A stretch of DNA of 64,000 nucleotides from Gp6-AA40 sp035649395 (GTDB lineage: Bacteria > Acidobacteriota > Vicinamibacteria > Vicinamibacterales > UBA2999): contig DASRJR010000215.1 in assembly GCA_035649395.1 (NCBI GenBank), positions 3,140 through 67,139 of the forward strand. The letters are read 5' to 3'. The position numbers and the translations under genes are program-made. A model generated the notes under the pieces. The model was given only the letters and a program-made list of their open reading frames with translations, was not told the origin of the DNA and did no database searches. Of the stretch, positions 62,284 through 64,000 are shown piece by piece; positions within the stretch are counted from its first letter, which is position 1, and each line of letters starts with the position of its first letter.

Positions 62284-62306
62284 AGAGGCGGGTCTTGAGA
62301 CCCGCC
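62284..62306 (+). repeat. CTTNAG-centred palindrome (copy 11) before etfB
   Basis: AGAGGCGGGTC, TTGA, GACCCGCC (stem GGCGGGTC 62287-62294, GACCCGCC 62299-62306). It ends 11 nt before the etfB ATG; no SD is visible. Confidence 0.82.
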
Positions 62307-62317
62307 GTTACTCCACC

Positions 62318-63094
62318 ATGAAGATCGCCGTTTGTATCAAGCAAGTCCCGACCCGCGAGTGGCAGCCTCGTCTCAACGACGCCAAGACCTGGATCCGCGA
62401 ACAGGACGCTGCGTTCGAGATGAACGAGCCCGATGCGTATGCGCTCGAGGAGTCGTTGCGCCTTCGCGAGAAGCATGGCGGCGAGGTCGTGGTGTGTGCC
62501 GCCGGGCCGGCGCGTGTGCAGCAGGTGCTGCGTGAGGCGCTGGCGCGCGGCGCCGACCGCGCCCTGCACGTCGAGGACGATCGGCTGGCGGCCGCGGATG
62601 CCGCCCTTGCGGCCGAGGCGCTGGCGGCGGCGATGGCTGACGAGAAATTCGATCTCGTGCTCACCGGCCTCCAATCCGACGACCAGGGGCACGCACAGAC
62701 CGGCGTCATCCTCGCCGAGCGGCTCGGCATGCCTCACTCGACGATCGTCATGGATGTCCAGATCGACCCTTCGACAGGCTCAGGGGGTGCGCTTCGCATC
62801 AAGCGCGAGCTCGAAGGCGGCTGGTTCCAATGGATCGCCATGCCGCTGCCGTCGCTGCTGACGATTCAGAGCGGTATTAATCAGCTCCGCTACGCCACGC
62901 TGAAAGGCATCATGGCCGCCAAGAAGAAGGAGATCCGCAAGGTCGCCATGCCGGCAGGTCTCGAGCCGACGCAGGAGATCGTCGGCTTGGCGTTGCCGAC
63001 GCGGTCCAAGCAGACCCAACTGATCGACGGCCCGAGCGCCCAGGCGGCGCAGGAGCTCGTGCGGCGTCTGCGAGACGAGGCGAGAGTGTTATGA
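62318..63094 (+). CDS. etfB: Electron transfer flavoprotein beta subunit
   Basis: Accepts electrons from acyl-CoA dehydrogenases together with EtfA. 258 residues, start MKIAVCIKQVPTREWQPRLNDAK. Family features: FEMNEPDAYALEESLRLREKHGGEVVV, VLTGLQSDDQGHAQTGVILAERLGMPH and RIKRELEGGWFQWIAMPLPSLLTIQSGINQLRYATLKGIMAAKKKEI. An insertion of about seven residues (DPSTGSGG) before the RIKRELEGG motif is encoded by a CCCTTCGACAGGCTCAGGG repeat (62767-62785). Confidence 0.95.
   Translation: MKIAVCIKQVPTREWQPRLNDAKTWIREQDAAFEMNEPDAYALEESLRLREKHGGEVVVCAAGPARVQQVLREALARGADRALHVEDDRLAAADAALAAEALAAAMADEKFDLVLTGLQSDDQGHAQTGVILAERLGMPHSTIVMDVQIDPSTGSGGALRIKRELEGGWFQWIAMPLPSLLTIQSGINQLRYATLKGIMAAKKKEIRKVAMPAGLEPTQEIVGLALPTRSKQTQLIDGPSAQAAQELVRRLRDEARVL
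62767..62785 (+). repeat. CCCTTCGACAGGCTCAGGG element inside etfB
   Basis: A 19-bp imperfect palindrome of the CCCTTCGACA(R)GCTCAGGG type that I know as an intergenic repeat of several bacterial phyla. Here it is inside a coding sequence, in frame, and adds a Gly/Ser-rich loop to EtfB. Confidence 0.75.
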
Positions 63095-63104
63095 GGGCGG
63101 TTCG

Positions 63105-64000
63105 ATGATTCTCGTTCTCGCCGAGCAGCGCGGCGGCACGCTGAATCGCGCGTCATGGGAGGCGGTCGCCGCCGCTCAGGCGCTTGCCGGCGGCATGCCG
63201 ATTCGAGTCGCCGTGATGGGGGAGTCGACGGCGGCCCAGGCCGGAGAGCTCGCCAAGGCGGATGTCGCTGAAGCGCTGGCGGTCGAGCACGCTGCGCTCG
63301 CCCCCTACACGCCCGATGCGTTCACCATGGCTGCCCAGGCGCTCATCGCGGCGTCGAGCCCGACGTTTGTCGTGGCGGCGCATACGTATCAGGCTCGAGA
63401 CTTCGCGCCGATGCTCGCGGCGCGACTTCGCACGACGCTCGTCAGCGACGTGATCGGCATCAGCGGCACAGGGAGCGAGGCCACGTTCACGCGGCCGATG
63501 TTCCAGGGCAAGCTGGTGGCAACCGTTCGTCCGCGGCCGTCCGGTCCGTGTGTCATCACGGTCCAGATCGGCGCCTTCCGCGCGGACGCGGTTCGCATGG
63601 GAGGGTCGGCCACGGTCACACGTGTTGCAGCGGAGATCGACGCCGCGGCAATTCGTCAGAAACCCGAGGCGCCGTTTCAGGAGGCCAAGCAGGCGGTCGA
63701 TCTCGGCCAGGCCGAACGCATCGTCGCCGTGGGCCGCGGTATCAAGTCGCAGGAGCATCTGCCGCTCGTCCAGAAGCTCGCCGCTGCGATGGACGCCGAG
63801 GTCGCGGCCTCGCGGCCGATCTGCGACAACGGCTGGCTGCCGATGGACCGGCAGATCGGCAGCTCCGGCCAGACCGTCGCACCCAAGCTGTACATGGCGC
63901 TCGGCATCTCGGGCGCCATTCAGCACCTCGTCGGAATGAAAGGCTCGCGCACGATCGTCGCGATCAACAAAGATCGCGATGCGCCGATCTTCGAGGTCGC
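63105..64000 (+). CDS. etfA: Electron transfer flavoprotein alpha subunit, 3' end outside window
   Basis: About 298 visible residues from the ATG at 63105, 10 bp after etfB, open to the window edge. The start MILVLAEQRGGTLNRASWEAVAAAQALAG and the FAD-binding C-terminal domain (VAVGRGIKSQEHLPLVQKLAAAMDAEVAASRPICDNGWLPMDRQIGSSGQTVAPKLYMALGISGAIQHLVGMKGSRTIVAINKD) are diagnostic; GSSGQTVAPKLYMALGISGA is the FAD signature. Only the last 15 or so residues should be missing. Confidence 0.95.
   Translation, partial: MILVLAEQRGGTLNRASWEAVAAAQALAGGMPIRVAVMGESTAAQAGELAKADVAEALAVEHAALAPYTPDAFTMAAQALIAASSPTFVVAAHTYQARDFAPMLAARLRTTLVSDVIGISGTGSEATFTRPMFQGKLVATVRPRPSGPCVITVQIGAFRADAVRMGGSATVTRVAAEIDAAAIRQKPEAPFQEAKQAVDLGQAERIVAVGRGIKSQEHLPLVQKLAAAMDAEVAASRPICDNGWLPMDRQIGSSGQTVAPKLYMALGISGAIQHLVGMKGSRTIVAINKDRDAPIFEV

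Overview
The window is 64 kb of GC-rich, gene-dense bacterial chromosome with no rRNA, tRNA, CRISPR array, prophage or intact insertion sequence that I could see. The gene set points to a didermic soil-type bacterium, most likely Acidobacteriota and probably class Vicinamibacteria. The pointers are BamA, Skp, LpxA, LpxI and LolCD (an LPS outer membrane), an acidobacterial-style VWFA-related secreted protein, a DUF6152/'DGKPDL' secreted pair, a futalosine-type menaquinone cluster and an HspR-controlled dnaK operon. The taxonomy is inference from gene content only.

Layout. 1-2.3 kb: lnt (5' end outside the window) and prfB with its programmed +1 frameshift. 2.4-5.1 kb: a small membrane protein convergent with a class A PBP. 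5.2-8.8 kb: dnaK-dnaJ-hspR with a HAIR-like operator inside the dnaK promoter. 8.8-13.8 kb: a secreted protein, a DnaC/DnaI-like ATPase, hemW, two tandem paralogous secreted proteins and a small barrel-like protein. 13.8-20.7 kb: acyl-CoA dehydrogenase, meaB, a methylmalonyl-CoA epimerase/metallo-beta-lactamase fusion, mtnP, an adenosine-kinase-like PfkB protein and a divergent IMP dehydrogenase. 20.7-27.3 kb: secreted and membrane proteins, including an 805-codon membrane aminopropyltransferase-like protein and a VWFA protein behind a sigma54-type promoter. 27.3-29.7 kb: ribH-nusB-lysS. 29.8-37.3 kb: a PEGA/TonB pair, lolC-lolD, a secreted hydrolase, a hydroxyacid dehydrogenase and an ABM monooxygenase. 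37.5-47.4 kb: clpC and the envelope block bamA-skp-fabZ::lpxA-lpxI-Gfo/Idh. 47.4-53.5 kb: the menaquinone cluster (MqnE-like protein without the FeS motif, mqnA, mqnC, deaminase, mqnP, menG). 53.6-58.1 kb: TonB-like protein, miaA, hfq, deoB, dgt. 58.2-62.3 kb: yceD-rpmF-fabD-fabG-acpP-fabF. 62.3 kb to the end: etfB and etfA (cut by the window edge).

Functional themes are chaperone and protease control, outer-membrane and lipid A assembly, fatty-acid synthesis and oxidation (ACAD, MeaB, epimerase, ETF), menaquinone synthesis and purine salvage.

The most unusual feature is not a gene. The intergenic spaces are filled with short repeats of several classes. One class is tandem heptanucleotides with a different word at each locus but a constant 7-bp period. 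Another is palindromes with variable stems and a conserved CTTNAG centre; four of these end exactly 10-11 nt before a start codon (dnaJ, the acyl-CoA dehydrogenase, mqnC, etfB). Other repeats run into gene ends (meaB, menG) or sit in frame inside a gene (etfB). The most interesting protein is a cysteine-motif-less relative of the radical-SAM enzymes MqnE/MqnC encoded next to mqnA. No stretch without a gene exceeds about 250 bp.
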